Part shown: piece after piece, positions 19,557 to 30,379 of the stretch
Layout: each line of letters starts with the position of its first letter
Position numbering within the stretch: position 1 is the first letter of the stretch
Assembly (NCBI RefSeq): GCF_019968605.1
Contig: NZ_CP082966.1
Coordinates: forward strand, 1,599,001 to 1,663,000
DNA length: 64,000 nt
Source of the DNA: Polaribacter litorisediminis
Lineage (GTDB): Bacteria; Bacteroidota; Bacteroidia; Flavobacteriales; Flavobacteriaceae
Direction: 5' to 3'
Position numbers and translations under genes: made by a program
The notes under the pieces: generated by a model
What the model was told of the DNA's origin: nothing
The model's input: only the letters and a program-made list of their open reading frames with translations
Databases searched by the model: none

Positions 19557-21476
19557 ATGCCCATAAAATCAATACTATTTTTTTTAGTCGGATTTGTAAT
19601 CGTTGCGATAGCAGCCAATCAAATTGCTAAAGTCTTTCAAAAAATTAAATTCCCTCTCATTACAGGTTTAATCATTACAGGTATCATTGCTGGTTCTTCC
19701 GTTTTAAATTTTATTCCGGTTGATGCCATCGATAAACTACACTTTTTAAATGAAATTGCATTGGCTATTATTGCATTTTCTGCGGGTTCTGAACTTTATT
19801 TGAATGATTTAAGAAGTAGAATACAAAGCATTAAGTGGATGACTATTGGTCAATTAATAATCACTTTTGTGATTTCTTCTTTGGTCATTTATTTTGTAGC
19901 AAATTCAATTCCTTTTATGGCTGGTTTGCCTGCAAAAGCTAAAATAGCGATCTCTATTTTATTCGGAACTATTTTTGTTGCACGTTCGCCTTCATCTGCC
20001 ATAGCCGTTATTAATGAAATGCGGGCAAATGGTCCGTTTACCAAAACGGTAATGGGTGTAACGGTTGTAAAAGATGTTTTAGTAATTATCCTGTTTGCTA
20101 TTTGTTTCTCCATATCAAAAGCGTTTATCAATGGCGATGAAATTGGTATTTTCTTTTTGGTCATTTTATTTTTAGAGTTGGTTGCTTCTTTCGGAATTGG
20201 ATATCTTCTTGGTAAGTTGCTACAAATCCCTTTTAATTATAAAATTCCGCAAAGTTTAAAAGCTTTTATCATTGTTATTATTGGTTACGGAGTTTATATT
20301 TTTGCTTACTATGTAAAATTAGAAACGGCTATTTATTTGCATCACGAGTTTGTTTTAGAACCACTTTTAATTTGTATTATTGGTAGTTTTGTGTTGACTA
20401 ATTACAGTAAACATCGAATTGAGTTTTCTGAATTGTTAGAAGAAATTAGTCCTTTTATATATATTGTTTTCTTCACTTTAACGGGTGCTTCTTTATCGTT
20501 ACAAGTGCTATATAGTGTCTTCGGAATTGCATTTGCCTTGTTCTTTTTACGTTTACTAACGATGTTTTTTGGTGGAATATTTGGTGTTTATGCAGCCAAA
20601 GATAAAAAGGAATATCGCTTTATTGCTTGGATGCCTTATTTAACGCAAGCCGGGGTTGCCTTGGGTTTGGCAACCATTATTTCTAACGAATTTCCTACTT
20701 GGGGTTCTGAATTTGAAGCCATCGTTATTGCTATTATCGTCATCAATCAATTAGTTGGACCACCGTTGTTTAAATGGGCGTTAAATTTTGTAAAAGAAAG
20801 TCATACCAAAGCCAGTTTGCAACAGTTTGATGGCACAAGAGACGCCGTAATTTTTGGTGTAGAAAGTCAATCTATTGCATTAGCTAATGAACTAGAAAAG
20901 AAAAATTGGGAAACTCGTTTAATAGGATTTGATACCACGGATTTTAATAAGCAAACTAATTTTGAATATGTGCATTTAGAAGATATTTCTTTAAAAAGTA
21001 TCTTATCACTTCAATTAGAAAAAACAGAAGGAATCGTTTTAATGTTAAGTGATGAAAAAAATTATCAATTAGCAGAACTAATTTACGAAAACATTGGCAC
21101 AAAAAATGTGGTAGTCCGGTTAAACAAAAGAGAGAATTTTGATAAATTTCATCAATTAGGAGCCTTAATTATCGAACCTGCAACCGCCATGGTAAGTTTA
21201 TTAGATCATTTTGTACGTTCTCCAAATGCCACCTCTCTCCTATTGGGTATGGATGAAAATCAAGATTCTATGGATGTAGAAATTAGAAATGAAGATATTC
21301 ACGGAATGCGTTTACGAGATTTACGTTTACCTTCTGATGTGTTGGTTTTATCCGTTAGAAGAAGAGGTCAATTATTAGTTTCTCATGGATATACTCGTTT
21401 GCGTTTGGGAGATATAATGACTCTTGTGGGCTCTAAAACAAGTTTAGAAGCCTTAAATTTTAGATTTGATACTTAA
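19557..21476 (+). CDS. Cation:proton antiporter (CPA2/KefB-like) with TrkA-N and TrkA-C domains
   Basis: Inner-membrane K+ or Na+/H+ antiporter, 639 residues. About twelve helices span residues 1-410, with the family stretch FVARSPSSAIAVINEMRANGPFTKT, the position where CPA2 members carry ion-coupling residues. The TrkA-N NAD-binding domain starts near 425 (AVIFGVESQSIALANELE) and TrkA-C near 555 (MDVEIRNEDIHGMRLRDLRLP). The ATG at 19557 is chosen; a weak TATCTTTA element lies upstream. miaE follows after 108 bases. Confidence 0.88.
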   Translation: MPIKSILFFLVGFVIVAIAANQIAKVFQKIKFPLITGLIITGIIAGSSVLNFIPVDAIDKLHFLNEIALAIIAFSAGSELYLNDLRSRIQSIKWMTIGQLIITFVISSLVIYFVANSIPFMAGLPAKAKIAISILFGTIFVARSPSSAIAVINEMRANGPFTKTVMGVTVVKDVLVIILFAICFSISKAFINGDEIGIFFLVILFLELVASFGIGYLLGKLLQIPFNYKIPQSLKAFIIVIIGYGVYIFAYYVKLETAIYLHHEFVLEPLLICIIGSFVLTNYSKHRIEFSELLEEISPFIYIVFFTLTGASLSLQVLYSVFGIAFALFFLRLLTMFFGGIFGVYAAKDKKEYRFIAWMPYLTQAGVALGLATIISNEFPTWGSEFEAIVIAIIVINQLVGPPLFKWALNFVKESHTKASLQQFDGTRDAVIFGVESQSIALANELEKKNWETRLIGFDTTDFNKQTNFEYVHLEDISLKSILSLQLEKTEGIVLMLSDEKNYQLAELIYENIGTKNVVVRLNKRENFDKFHQLGALIIEPATAMVSLLDHFVRSPNATSLLLGMDENQDSMDVEIRNEDIHGMRLRDLRLPSDVLVLSVRRRGQLLVSHGYTRLRLGDIMTLVGSKTSLEALNFRFDT

Positions 21477-21584
21477 TAATCATGTTTCATAATTGTAAAT
21501 AATGCTTTTAAATTTGATAAAGTTTTTGTCTGTTTTACACTAAAAATAGGAATATGTTTTACTTTTACATTTTAAACCATATCG

Positions 21585-22166
21585 ATGTTAGGATTACAAT
21601 TTGAAACCACAACTTCTTGGGCAGAAATAGCCAAAGATAATTTACAACAAATACTTACAGATCATGCTTTTTTAGAACAAAAAGCAGCCTCAAACGCCGT
21701 TTCTATTATTATCAATTATTCAGAAGAAACTGAATTGGTAAAAGAAATGAGCAATATTGCTATTGAAGAAATGCAACATTTTAAAATGGTACATTTATTA
21801 ATGGTAAAACGAGGAATGGTTTTAGGACGTGAGCAAAAAAACGATTATGCGATACGCTTGCAGAAATTTTTTCATAAAACAAAAGATAGAACCAATGCTT
21901 TGGTGCAACGTTTATTAGTGGCAGCTTTAATTGAAGCGCGAAGTTGTGAGCGTTTTAAAGTGTTTTCTGAAAATATGGAGGATGAAGAATTGTGTAAATT
22001 CTATAACAACTTAATGATTTCTGAAGCCAACCATTATACTACTTTTTTAAAATTTGCAAGAGCATATCAAGATAGAAAAATTGTTGATGAAAAATGGAAT
22101 TCCTTACTAGCTTTTGAAGCAGAAATGATGAAAGAAAGAGGCAATTTGGCTAAAATTCATGGGTAG
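21585..22166 (+). CDS. miaE: tRNA-(ms2io6A) hydroxylase
   Basis: Non-heme diiron monooxygenase hydroxylating the isopentenyl side chain of ms2i6A37 in tRNA. Four-helix ferritin-like fold; metal ligands visible as E in HAFLEQKA, EEMQHF, the EARSCERF motif and SEANHYTTF. 193 residues, the usual size. A small DUF4268-like gene follows in the same direction after 80 bases. Confidence 0.9.
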   Translation: MLGLQFETTTSWAEIAKDNLQQILTDHAFLEQKAASNAVSIIINYSEETELVKEMSNIAIEEMQHFKMVHLLMVKRGMVLGREQKNDYAIRLQKFFHKTKDRTNALVQRLLVAALIEARSCERFKVFSENMEDEELCKFYNNLMISEANHYTTFLKFARAYQDRKIVDEKWNSLLAFEAEMMKERGNLAKIHG

Positions 22167-22246
22167 AAATACTCAAAGTTCAATATTTAAAATTCTAAAT
22201 TTTGAACTTGAATCTTGAATCTTAAACTTTAACCCTTCACTACAAA

Positions 22247-22684
22247 ATGTTCTCTAAAGAAGAAGCTGCTGCTTTGCGAAAGTTATTTTGGACCAGTTTT
22301 GGAAAATCTTTTCCAAGAAAATGGTTACTATACAACACTAAAATAAAAGGGTTCTCCTTTAAATTTGTTGCGGATAGAAAAAAAGCAATGGTTTGTTTAG
22401 ATTTTGAACATCCGGAAGATATTGCGAATGAATTGTTGTATGACCAATTAATTTCTTTAAAAAACCTATTAGAAACAGACTTTTTACCAGATGTTATTTT
22501 TGACGAAAACTATCAATTAGATTCAGGTAAAATTATTAGAAGAATTTATGTTCCTTTTGATAGTAAGTTTAGCATCTATAATAAAAATACTTGGCGAGAT
22601 TGTTATGAGTTTTATGTTGATAACATGAATCAATTTGAACTCTTTTTTTATGAATATGAAGACTTTATACGTCAAGCAATTTAA
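22247..22684 (+). CDS. DUF4268-like protein
   Basis: 145-residue cytoplasmic protein without signal or membrane segments. It begins FSKEEAAALRKLFWTSFGK and contains KIKGFSFKFVADRKKAMVCLDFEH, matching my recollection of DUF4268 proteins, some of which are found with nuclease domains. Function unknown. It is transcribed with or after miaE and converges with a DUF4870-like gene. Confidence 0.75.
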   Translation: MFSKEEAAALRKLFWTSFGKSFPRKWLLYNTKIKGFSFKFVADRKKAMVCLDFEHPEDIANELLYDQLISLKNLLETDFLPDVIFDENYQLDSGKIIRRIYVPFDSKFSIYNKNTWRDCYEFYVDNMNQFELFFYEYEDFIRQAI

Positions 22685-22725
22685 AACCTAACTTTCTCTT
22701 CATACTTCAATACGCCCGCGTTAAG

Positions 22726-22803
22726 GATTGTAGTGAAAATCCTTTTCATTTGTTTAAATGAAAAGATTGTAGCGAAAAGCCTGACCAAGTTTTTTTACTT
22801 GGT
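22726..22803. repeat. Structured intergenic repeat, possible bidirectional terminator
   Basis: Two related 17-mers (GATTGTAGTGAAAATCC at 22726 and GATTGTAGCGAAAAGCC at 22765) flank a hairpin CTTTTCATTT-gttt-AAATGAAAAG, followed by ACCAAGT...ACTTGGT (22784-22803). This composite is of a kind often seen between flavobacterial genes. It lies exactly between two converging genes. Confidence 0.6.
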
Positions 22804-22827
22804 AACGCCCAAAAAAACATACCTATA

Positions 22828-23166
22828 TTATTTGATAAATTTTATGGATAATGGATAATTCGGAACCTCATGATTACTAGCCCTTATAGCATTTATAATT
22901 GGAAATATCAGATAGAAAACACCGATTGTAATTAAACCTAAAATACCTAAACCCAAAAATAAAATCAAAGGAATACAAATTAAAATGTATAAAAACATGG
23001 ATATTCTAAAGTTTAAAATTGCTTTGCCATGCGCATCCATTCCTAAAATTTCATCTTTTTTAGTGAGCCATAAAACTAACGGAACAATGAAACCTCCAAT
23101 ACCAGTTGCAAAATCTAATAATTGACTTAAATGTGTTAAAACCAATAGCTGTTTATCTTCTTTCAT
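22828..23166 (-). CDS. DUF4870-like small membrane protein
   Basis: 112 residues from the ATG at 23166 (MKEDKQLLVLTHLSQLLDF); the open frame extends to 23250 but the extra 28 residues (MFSFVINSCNETRIC...) are not family-like. Three hydrophobic segments, with GIGGFIVPLVLWLTKKDE and the conserved HGKAILNFRISM between helices. Role unknown; such proteins are small integral membrane proteins of Tic20/DUF4870 type. Confidence 0.8.
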   Translation of the reverse strand: MKEDKQLLVLTHLSQLLDFATGIGGFIVPLVLWLTKKDEILGMDAHGKAILNFRISMFLYILICIPLILFLGLGILGLITIGVFYLIFPIINAIRASNHEVPNYPLSIKFIK

Positions 23167-23586
23167 TTTGTTGATTAATTTTGTTATACCTCTACAATTA
23201 GGCGTACAAATTCTTGTTTCGTTACACGAATTAATTACAAAACTAAACATCTATTTTAAATAATCCGTATCCGAAGTTCAATAAATTTTTAAAAATAAAT
23301 GAATTCAAATGGCATTTATCATTGTAAATTATAGTGATAACATGTGTTTTTTACTATAGTATTTTATCAAAAAAAACAGTAACTAAGTCTTTACTTTTCC
23401 TTTTATTAAAAGAAAAAAATGATCTTCTTTAACATATTTTCAAAAAATAATAGTGTTATTTTTTATGAATTAAATTAAAAATCACCCTTCTTTTATATGC
23501 GCTAATATCTAAATTGTATGAGCAAATTCTAACTAAAATTTAGCGTTAAATTTGTGTTGAATAAATTAATAATTAAAACTACATAT
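23167..23586. other. Intergenic region with dps-like promoter element
   Basis: No gene seen. TAAATTTG at 23547-23554 on the plus strand matches the -7 consensus and overlaps the TTG that would extend the next gene, supporting the downstream ATG. Confidence 0.45.
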
Positions 23587-24087
23587 ATGGATTACTTGAA
23601 CATAGAGAAGGAAAAAATATTACCTGTAGTAACTGAATTGAATGTTTTATTAGCCAATTATCAGGTATATTATCAAAAATTAAGAAATTTTCATTGGAAT
23701 ATTTTAGGAAAAAATTTTTTTGATTTACACAGCAAATTTAAAGAAATGTACCACGATACAAGGATAAAAATTGATGAAGTAGCAGAAAGAATTATCACCT
23801 TAAAATATCATCCGATAAGTAAACTGTCTGATTATTTAGAAGTCTCAAAAATAAAAGAATCAAGTCCGTTATTATCTGATAAAGAAATGGTTGAAAATAT
23901 CATTGGAGATCATAAAATTTTATTAGAACAATTAGGAAAGGTAATTAACAGAGCAGAGAAAGCAACAGATCAAGGTACCGTCGATTTAATTCGTCCTTAT
24001 GTTAGGCGGTTAGAAAAATCTACATGGATGCTAAATACTTGGTCTAAAGACACCAAAAAGGAAATGAATACAACTTTTGTAGAATAA
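23587..24087 (+). CDS. dps: Dps/ferritin-like DNA-binding stress protein
   Basis: 166 residues from the ATG at 23587 (MDYLNIEKEKILP). The Dps ferroxidase pattern is present: LRNFHWNILGKNFFDLHSKF with His and Asp, and MYHDTRIKIDEVAERI with Asp and Glu. Dps forms a 12-subunit shell that stores iron and consumes H2O2. A strong terminator follows. The upstream TAAATTTG element suggests its own promoter. Confidence 0.88.
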   Translation: MDYLNIEKEKILPVVTELNVLLANYQVYYQKLRNFHWNILGKNFFDLHSKFKEMYHDTRIKIDEVAERIITLKYHPISKLSDYLEVSKIKESSPLLSDKEMVENIIGDHKILLEQLGKVINRAEKATDQGTVDLIRPYVRRLEKSTWMLNTWSKDTKKEMNTTFVE

Positions 24088-24129
24088 TAAAATTTTTTAT
24101 TATATCGTATTTTTGTATTTTTAACGATG

Positions 24130-24163
24130 AAGCTCAACACATAAAAAGTGTTGGGCTTTTATT
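24130..24163 (+). terminator. Terminator of the dps-like gene
   Basis: AAGCTCAACAC and GTGTTGGGCTT form an 11-bp stem (one G-T pair) with a 7-nt loop followed by TTTTATTTT. Confidence 0.8.
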
Positions 24164-24193
24164 TTGTGTAAAATCTTTATGTATTTTTACATC

Positions 24194-25588
24194 ATGATTC
24201 AAAACGATACTATTATTGCATTGGCAACTCCTTCTGGAGTTGGTGCAATTTCTGTAATAAGACTTTCTGGTGACAATGCTATTGCTATTGTGGATGCATT
24301 TTTTAGATCCATAAAAAAAGGAAAATCATTAAAAAACCAGAAAACACATACCATTCATTTAGGACATATTTTGGATGAAGAAATTATTTTAGATGAAGTT
24401 TTAGTTTCAATTTTTAAAAATCCACGTTCTTATACTGGAGAAAATGTAGTAGAAATATCGTGTCATGGATCTACTTTTATTCAGCAAGAAATTATTCAAT
24501 TATTTTTAAAGAATAATTGCAGAATGGCAGATAATGGCGAGTTTACCATGCGCGCATTTTTAAATGGTAAAATGGATTTGAGTCAGGCTGAAGCTGTTGC
24601 CGATGTAATTGCTTCTAATTCTGCCGCAAGTCACCAAATGGCGATTCAGCAAATGCGAGGCGGCATCACCAATGAATTAAAAGAATTACGCGGACAATTG
24701 TTAGATTTTGCAGCTTTAATAGAACTTGAACTCGATTTTTCTGGAGAAGATGTAGAGTTTGCGGACAGAACAAAGTTTAAAGAATTAGTGGCTAAAATTA
24801 CCTTTGTTTTAAAACGATTAATTGATTCTTTTTCTTTTGGAAATGCCATGAAAAACGGAATTCCCGTAGCTATTATTGGGGAACCTAATGTGGGAAAATC
24901 TACCTTACTAAATGCACTTTTAAATGAAGAAAAAGCCATTGTTTCTGATATTGCGGGCACTACTAGAGATGCCATAGAAGACGAAATTATTATTGACGGT
25001 GTTGCCTTTCGATTTATTGACACTGCTGGCTTAAGAATTACAAAAGATGTAATAGAAAATATTGGGATAAAAAAAGCGTATGAAAAAGCAGATAATGCAC
25101 AACTCATTATTTTGTTAATAGATGCCAATAAATTTAGTACGGCTCAAGACTTATTTCTAACTGAAATCCAAACAATAAAAACTCGTTTCCCCAATAAACG
25201 TTTGTTAGTCATTGCAAACAAAATTGATCATCTTTCTCTAGATCAAACTACTATCCTACAATCTGAAATTGAGAATTTAATTCTAATTTCTGCAAAAAAT
25301 AAAACGGGTATTGATGCTTTAAAAGAAGAACTTACGTCTTTGGTAAATATTGGTGCTTTGAGTAATAATGAAACGATTGTAACCAATTCTCGTCATTTTG
25401 AAGCCTTAAACAATGCTCTACAAGCAATTACCTCTGTAAAACAAGGCATCGATTTAGAAATTTCTACCGATCTATTTTCAATTGATATTAGAGAATGTTT
25501 ACGATATTTAGGTGCAATCACAGGAGATTACGATGTTGATAAAGATATTTTGGGGCATATTTTTAGCAACTTTTGTATTGGAAAGTAA
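24194..25588 (+). CDS. mnmE: tRNA modification GTPase MnmE
   Basis: With MnmG installs cmnm5 at U34 of tRNAs. Start at ATG 24194 (MIQNDTIIALATPSGVGAISVIRLSG) gives 464 residues; the frame opens ten codons earlier. N-terminal folate-binding domain, G domain with GEPNVGKSTLLNALL, DIAGTTRD, DTAGL and NKID, and the C-terminal FCIGK with the essential cysteine. The accessory region starts immediately after its stop; mnmE 3' ends are known insertion sites for islands such as SGI1. Confidence 0.97.
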   Translation: MIQNDTIIALATPSGVGAISVIRLSGDNAIAIVDAFFRSIKKGKSLKNQKTHTIHLGHILDEEIILDEVLVSIFKNPRSYTGENVVEISCHGSTFIQQEIIQLFLKNNCRMADNGEFTMRAFLNGKMDLSQAEAVADVIASNSAASHQMAIQQMRGGITNELKELRGQLLDFAALIELELDFSGEDVEFADRTKFKELVAKITFVLKRLIDSFSFGNAMKNGIPVAIIGEPNVGKSTLLNALLNEEKAIVSDIAGTTRDAIEDEIIIDGVAFRFIDTAGLRITKDVIENIGIKKAYEKADNAQLIILLIDANKFSTAQDLFLTEIQTIKTRFPNKRLLVIANKIDHLSLDQTTILQSEIENLILISAKNKTGIDALKEELTSLVNIGALSNNETIVTNSRHFEALNNALQAITSVKQGIDLEISTDLFSIDIRECLRYLGAITGDYDVDKDILGHIFSNFCIGK

Positions 25589-25859
25589 TTACCTTTCTTT
25601 TAACACATAACTAACTGATATTATGTAATTTAAAATATTTTACTTGCTTTTAGTTGTTGCCTATTCATTCTTTTTTAATTAAATTTATTGTCCAATCGTT
25701 GCCTTTATTGATTATTTGTTGCCCAAATTGGTAAATTATTATTTATATAAATAATTATGCACTATAGCGCTACATAATGTATCATATAAGGCTCTACCTC
25801 ACTCCTAACCCAAAAACCCAAACAGAAAGAGTCGTAAATAAAAAGACAAAACAATGAGC

Positions 25860-26470
25860 TGAAACTATTTGCGCTCAATGACAAATAGAAATGCAAAATG
25901 GAATTTATGGATTTTAAGATATTGAAAAGTTAAAAAGCGGCTTTATCAGTTATGTAAAAATATTAGCAGAAACAAAAAACAATAGTGATGGTAACTATGG
26001 CAACCAGAATAGCTTGTTAAACACTTATATAAATTTTGTCCAAATGATATTACTTTTAAAGATGTAGATAAAAATTTTGTACAAAATTTTAGAAATTATT
26101 TTGATAAGGATGCAATTGCTAGAGCTGGAAAAAAACTATCTCAAAACTCTAAACATTCATGTTTTGGAAAATTTATGTCAAGTTTAAAACAAGCTATTAA
26201 AGATGATATTCTAAAAAATAAATCCTGGTCAAAATGTAAAGCATTTTAAACAAGGCGAGCCTCCTCATCGTGAATTCTTAACATTAGATGAATTACAAAA
26301 AGCAGTAAAAATAGAATGCGAAATTCCTATTTTAAAACTGCCTTTATTTTTTCAACATTAACCGATTTAAGGTGGTCAGCTATAGAAAAATTAAAATAAT
26401 CTGAAATTTAACACTTCAAAGAAATGGGACATTACATAAGATTTACCCAAAAGAAAAACGTTGGAAAGGT
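25860..26470 (+). pseudogene. Decayed tyrosine recombinase/integrase
   Basis: Several frames spell pieces of a phage-type integrase: LKSGFISYVKILAETKNN, NDITFKDVDKNFVQNFRNYF, GKKLSQNSKHSCFGKFMSSL, HREFLTLDELQKAV and FIFSTLTDLRWSAIEKLK. These correspond to the SAM-like core-binding domain and the start of the catalytic domain, including the region of the first catalytic Arg. Multiple frameshifts and stops separate them and the rest of the catalytic domain is gone. It lies 270 bases after mnmE and marks a former integrative element. Confidence 0.75.
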
Positions 26471-26737
26471 ATGCAATCTCGCTGTAAACCTTTAACTGTG
26501 CAATTATTTCCTTACTTCAAAAACTATTGCACCATATTCCAAACTATTACAACATTTATGGCTGATACGTGGTAAATCTAGTGCTATACTGTTGCTTTGT
26601 TGATTTTAAATTGTTTATATAAATCGTTTAAATTAAAACCCATCACAAATAGCTCGTATGTAACCGAAATATTGAAAACTCTTTCCTTTCCCCCTTTCAC
26701 ATTCCTTTTAAAACCCAATCCCAAACGGTCGTTTTAC

Positions 26738-26814
26738 CCCTTATTCTTCCCAATGGATCAGTCAACAAGGCATATATCGTTGGCCTATCGGCACGCTATA
26801 TGCTTAGTTATTGG
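26738..26814. repeat. Cassette repeat family 2, copy 1
   Basis: Shares the left block (CTTCCCAATGGAT, GTCAACAAGGCATATA) and right block (ATATGCTTAGTTATTG) with 35838-35932. The ends form an imperfect palindrome (AGGCATAT / ATATGCTT). It sits directly after the stop of the minus-strand Mrr-like remnant, as expected for a cassette repeat. Confidence 0.7.
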
Positions 26815-26832
26815 CTGTAGGTTTTTGTTTTT

Positions 26833-26976
26833 TCAATTTATTGAATCATTGAATATTCTTTTAGCTTCTTTTATGTTAATTCTCGCCTTTGTTCCGTGCT
26901 TTTCTAATAAATGGAGTAAGTTACCACCATTAAGTAAAGTTAAAGGTTTTCCTTTAGCATCAAGGGTTAAAATAAC
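26833..26976 (-). pseudogene. C-terminal remnant of an Mrr-like restriction endonuclease
   Basis: The 47 open codons end with LDAKGKPLTLLNGGNLLHLL and EKHGTKARINIKEAKRIF before the stop at 26833. The first part resembles the last segment of Mrr-type (type IV) restriction endonucleases (...INGxxLLxLL...). The nuclease core is absent and stops interrupt the frame upstream. Assignment is by recollection of the family's C-terminus. Confidence 0.5.
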
Positions 26977-27061
26977 TTATCATTTCGGGCATTGAAAAAA
27001 TAAATAGATATTAACTAATTTAAAAAAGCAACTTGTACCCCTTGTTTATTATATACTCGAT

Positions 27062-27160
27062 GTGTGCCCAGTATGGACATCTTTAATTTATCGAAAGATA
27101 AATAATTAATCTAGAGGGTGCAAGACCCTTATGGGCAAGGGGTAACCCTTCGGCTTCGCT
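27062..27160 (+). mobile_element. 5' fragment of a second group II intron (probable)
   Basis: Begins GTGTGCCCAGTATGGAC, matching the GUGYG 5' end and the start of domain I in many bacterial group II introns, followed by AGAGGGTGCAAGACCC. No downstream domains, RT ORF or domain V follow in this orientation, so it would be a truncated relic. After it the DNA changes to palindromic repeats (about 27150-27230, including CCTGCCGGAAGGCAGG). Confidence 0.45.
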
Positions 27161-27383
27161 CAGGACATGCCAAGCAGAAACCGCACCAGCCTGCCGGAAG
27201 GCAGGTACAGAGGCATAAGTATTTGGGTCAGCGAGCACATCTTTGTAACGCCCAAAAGAGTAACAAAAGGGTAAATATGTAGACACTCCATATCATTAAA
27301 ACTAAATTTATGGATTTTTGTTGATGAATAAATCTTATAAAACAAAGCCTCTCATTTTTGCAAGGCTGTTTCATATTTAGAAA

Positions 27384-27610
27384 CATTGTTGTCCGATAAA
27401 AGATAAAAAGACTGCTTTCGCTGTTAGAATAAAGAACAAAGACTTGAATGTAACTAACTGAAAAACAATATTATTATGATTTTAAATTTTTCGATACATC
27501 ATAAATTCTAAAGCGGTTTTAAAAGCAAGGTATGCTACTTTAAAGGCTCTTCAAAATTAATATTATCAATACTTTAAAACACTTTAGCTAATTTTAATCG
27601 GACAACACTA
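27384..27610. mobile_element. MITE copy 3 (227 bp)
   Basis: Starts CATTGTTGTCCGAT and ends ATCGGACAACACTA, flanked by a perfect 9-bp duplication ATTTAGAAA (27375-27383 and 27611-27619). Same orientation as copy 1 and very similar to it. It is inserted about 130 bases upstream of katG. Confidence 0.88.
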
Positions 27611-27652
27611 ATTTAGAAATGCTGTGCTATATTATATTATTTTTTTGAATGA

Positions 27653-29995
<2,343 letters not shown>

Positions 29996-30379
29996 TAAGT
30001 CTTAATTTAATAGCTTGCGTAATTAAAGTATCTGCTTACTCAAAAAGCCAAGAATGATTTTTCAGCAATAAAACCAGTCCTTTTGGGCTGGTTTTACTGT
30101 TTTTCGAAAGCGGCAAAGCCTAAACGATTTGAGAAGAACAAATTTATCGGGAAAAACCTACAATTTCTTATACCCTAAGCATAATATTTTAAAACTGAAA
30201 GCAGCCAAGTTTTCAACTTCAACAGCAATTTATCTTATATACTCAGTTGTTAGGAATAGCTTATGCCTCTTTTTCAGGATTTTGAATTGAAAAGTCGGTA
30301 TAAAATCAATTAGCCGATATTTGTTATAAAATATTCGAACCAATAATTTGGTTACAAGTTTTGTAATTTTTAAATGTGT
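29996..30379. other. Region after katG: terminator and repeat remnant
   Basis: No gene. The katG terminator is at 30070-30096. A segment at about 30222-30255 (GCAATTTATCTTATATACTC then GTTGTTAGGA) resembles the right end of the cassette repeats at 31210-31235 and 33790-33820, so it may be the stub of a deleted cassette. Confidence 0.45.
30070..30096 (+). terminator. katG terminator
   Basis: AAAACCAGTCC-tttt-GGGCTGGTTTT, an 11-bp stem with one mismatch, followed by a short T-rich stretch. Confidence 0.75.

Noticed and set aside
26597-26995. Open frame of 132 codons on the plus strand
   Set aside because: It overlaps a cassette repeat and the minus-strand Mrr-like remnant, and the peptide has no family character.
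27083-27345. Two minus-strand open frames of 60-67 codons
   Set aside because: They read through GC-rich palindromic repeats (giving PAFRQAG and SEAEGLP peptides typical of translated repeats) and an intron fragment.
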